In this document: one piece after another, positions 62,403 through 64,000 of the stretch
Position numbering within the stretch: position 1 is the first letter of the stretch
How the letters are laid out: each line of letters begins with the position of its first letter
DNA from: Streptomyces gardneri
GTDB lineage: Bacteria; Actinomycetota; Actinomycetes; Streptomycetales; Streptomycetaceae
Direction of reading: 5' to 3'
DNA: 64,000 nucleotides
NCBI RefSeq assembly: GCF_006539185.1
Contig: NZ_BJMN01000019.1
Location: 62,001-126,000, forward strand
Translations under genes and position numbers: made by a program
The notes under the pieces: generated by a model
Told to the model about the DNA's origin: nothing
Databases searched by the model: none
Seen by the model: the letters and a program-made list of their open reading frames with translations, nothing else

Positions 62403-63581
62403 ATGCCCCGCACCACCGTCGGCATCATCGGAGCCGGACCGGCCGGCCTCCTCCTCTCCCACCTGCTGCACCGGCAGGGCATCGACAACGTCGTCCTCGA
62501 ACTCCGCGACCGGACCTACGTCGAGCGGCGCCAGCGCGCCGGCATCCTCGAACAGGACACCGTCGACGTCCTGCGCCTCTCCGGCGCCGGCGCCCGCATG
62601 GACCGGCAGGGCCTGGAGCACCACGGCATCGAGCTCCGCTTCGACCGGCGCTCCCACCGCATCGACTTCCCGTCCCTCACGGGCGGCCGGTCGGTCATGG
62701 TCTACGCCCAGACCGAGGTGGTGAAGGACCTCATCGCCTTGCGCGAGGAGGCCGACGGCACGATCCTCTTCGAGGCCGAGGCCCTGTCCGTCGACGGCAT
62801 CGAGACCGACCGCCCCGCCGTCCGCTACCGCCACGACGGCGCCGAGCACACCCTCGACTGCGACTTCGTCGTCGCCTGCGACGGCTTCCACGGCATCGGC
62901 CGGCGCTCCCTGCCCGAGGACGTCCTCACCGTCACCGAGCGCACCTACCCCTTCTCCTGGCTCGGCATCCTCGCCGACGTCGCGCCCTCCTGCGACGAGC
63001 TGATCTACGCCCATCACGAGCGCGGCTTCGCCCTGCACAGCATGCGCTCGCCCGAGGTGAGCCGCCTCTACCTCCAGGTCGATCCGGACGACTCCACGGA
63101 CAACTGGCCGGACGAGCGCATCTGGGACGAACTGGAGGCCCGCTTCGCCGTCGACGGCGACTGGGAGCTGAAGCGCGGACCCATCACGGAGAAGAGCATC
63201 ACCCCGATGCGCAGCTTCGTCGCCGAGCCCCTGCGCCACGGGCGCCTCTTCCTGGCCGGGGACGCGGCCCACATCGTGCCGCCCACCGGAGCCAAGGGCC
63301 TCAACCTCGCCGTCGCCGACGTGACCCTGCTCGCCCAGGCCCTCACCCGCCACCACACCCGGGGCGACGAGTCGCTGCTCGACGCCTACTCGGAGACCGC
63401 CCTGCGCCGTGTGTGGCGGGCCGAGCACTTCTCGTACACGATGACGACCCTCCTGCACAGCAGCCCGGACGACAACGACTTCGACCGCGCGCTGCGCCTC
63501 TCGCACCTGCGCTACCTCGCGAACTCGGCCGCGGCCTCGGCCTCGCTCGCGGAGAACTACGTGGGCTTCAGCGACAACTGA
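62403..63581 (+). CDS. pobA: 4-hydroxybenzoate 3-monooxygenase
   Basis: The 392-residue FAD monooxygenase starts after GGAG. VGIIGAGPAGLLLSHLL binds FAD, RRQRAGILEQDTVD is the PobA substrate/FAD region, and LFLAGDAAHIVPPTGAKGLNLA the second FAD motif. It hydroxylates 4-hydroxybenzoate to protocatechuate, feeding the upstream genes. It lies 48 bases after pcaL and before a terminator, so it is the last gene of the operon. Confidence 0.95.
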   Translation: MPRTTVGIIGAGPAGLLLSHLLHRQGIDNVVLELRDRTYVERRQRAGILEQDTVDVLRLSGAGARMDRQGLEHHGIELRFDRRSHRIDFPSLTGGRSVMVYAQTEVVKDLIALREEADGTILFEAEALSVDGIETDRPAVRYRHDGAEHTLDCDFVVACDGFHGIGRRSLPEDVLTVTERTYPFSWLGILADVAPSCDELIYAHHERGFALHSMRSPEVSRLYLQVDPDDSTDNWPDERIWDELEARFAVDGDWELKRGPITEKSITPMRSFVAEPLRHGRLFLAGDAAHIVPPTGAKGLNLAVADVTLLAQALTRHHTRGDESLLDAYSETALRRVWRAEHFSYTMTTLLHSSPDDNDFDRALRLSHLRYLANSAAASASLAENYVGFSDN

Positions 63582-63603
63582 CGCAACGTCATCCCACTCG
63601 GCA

Positions 63604-63630
63604 AGGGCGGCCGCGCGAAGCGGCCGCCCT
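63604..63630. terminator. Terminator of the pca operon
   Basis: Perfect 11-bp arms AGGGCGGCCGC and its complement around GCGAA, 22 bases after the pobA stop. Confidence 0.85.
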
Positions 63631-63674
63631 CTCCGTGCTCCCCGCCGACCTGCGGAAACGGCGGCGCCGAGGGC

Positions 63675-63693
63675 TTATGTCAACACCATTGAC
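63675..63693. promoter_or_regulatory. Second copy of the TetR-type operator
   Basis: TTATGTCAACACCATTGAC matches the reverse complement of the 1222-1243 site (TTACGTCAACACCATTGAC) at 18 of 19 bases, including the five-base spacer. The right arm gives a TTGACC -35-like hexamer with TCTCAT 18 bases on, the same arrangement as at the amidohydrolase gene. Confidence 0.75.
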
Positions 63694-63772
63694 CTTGATG
63701 CGTGCGGAGAGGTCTCATGGCGGCACCTCGCAGGCCCCACCTCACCTCCGCGATCTCAAGGAGCCCGCCGTC

Positions 63773-64000
63773 ATGGACCCCCTCGCCTCGCTGCGGGACG
63801 CCCGGCCGACCCCGTTCTGGCTCGACAGTCCCGAGAAGCCGCAGCCCTCGCCCGCCCTCGTCGGCGCGACCACCTGCGACCTCCTCGTGGTCGGCGGCGG
63901 CTACACCGGCCTCTGGACGGCCCTCGTCGCCAAGGAGCGGGACCCCTCGCTCGACGTGGTCCTCGTCGAGGCCGAAGAGGCCGGCGGCGCCGCCTCCGGG
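63773..64000 (+). CDS. FAD-dependent oxidoreductase, DAO-type (3' end outside window)
   Basis: Only the first 76 codons are present. The ATG follows AAGGAG by ten bases. LLVVGGGYTGLWTALVAKERDP is a GxGxxG dinucleotide-binding motif, and VVLVEAEEAGGAASG is the following strand and loop of glycine-oxidase/DAO-like flavoproteins (PuuB/gamma-glutamylputrescine-oxidase-like start). The substrate is unknown, probably an amine or amino acid. It carries the same upstream palindrome as the TetR/amidohydrolase pair. Confidence 0.82.
   Translation, partial: MDPLASLRDARPTPFWLDSPEKPQPSPALVGATTCDLLVVGGGYTGLWTALVAKERDPSLDVVLVEAEEAGGAASG

Overview
The window is very GC-rich DNA with actinobacterial features: third-position G/C, GTG and TTG starts, four-base ATGA/GTGA overlaps, Tat and lipoprotein signals, and carbohydrate ABC importers without their own ATPase. 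The gene set (streptogrisin-like protease, CebEFG-like importers, F420-dependent oxidoreductase, pcaIJFHGBL, XylFGH-like importer) points to a Streptomyces or close relative. I found no rRNA, tRNA, CRISPR array, phage or conjugative module. It reads as a chromosomal arm-type region rich in catabolic genes.

Layout. 1-3430: a partial YtcJ-like amidohydrolase divergent from a TetR regulator with a palindromic operator between them, then an ATP-grasp-like protein. 3494-11646: secreted carbohydrate proteins (a propeller/lectin protein, a PL6 lyase, a PL9 pectate lyase) around an F420-type oxidoreductase. 11830-15199: a hydroxyurea/streptomycin-type kinase, a LysR regulator and a chitin-binding serine protease. 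15294-24545: a beta-1,3-glucan locus made of a GH1 beta-glucosidase, two permeases, a binding lipoprotein, a GH81 endoglucanase and a LacI regulator, with one palindrome repeated at three promoters. 24563-26750: an exported cytosine-deaminase-like amidohydrolase and a GntR regulator with paired operators. 26785-36055: a second ABC importer operon with a GH36 glycosidase and a LacI regulator, divergent from an unassigned secreted glycosidase coupled to a class V aminotransferase.

36109-44749: a LapA-like membrane protein, a secreted unknown, a PL1 pectate lyase that shares its operator with the PL9 gene, an ankyrin protein, a 1377-residue assimilatory nitrate reductase fused to a CysJ-type flavoprotein, and a SRPBCC protein. 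44886-52749: a BCCT transporter, a xylose-type ABC importer, an acyl-CoA ligase, a 75-bp perfect palindromic MITE-like element and a monooxygenase-domain membrane protein. 52827-53904: an EF-hand protein and a LysE exporter. 53938-63581: the protocatechuate branch of the beta-ketoadipate pathway (pcaIJFHGBL-pobA) with a divergent double-IclR regulator. 63773-64000: the start of a FAD-dependent oxidoreductase.

How the genes connect. Promoter-level palindromes group the genes into regulons: GAAAGCGCTTTC at both pectate lyases, TTGAGAGCGCTCTCAA in the beta-1,3-glucan locus, and TTGTATACCAA pairs before the exported amidohydrolase. A TetR-type site lies between the first two genes and recurs almost exactly, 62 kb away, before the last gene. 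This suggests that the amidohydrolase and the oxidoreductase belong to one regulon. No clearly new defence or mobile system was found; the most novel items are these shared operators, the double-IclR regulator, the coupled glycosidase/aminotransferase pair and the CTAG-flanked palindrome.
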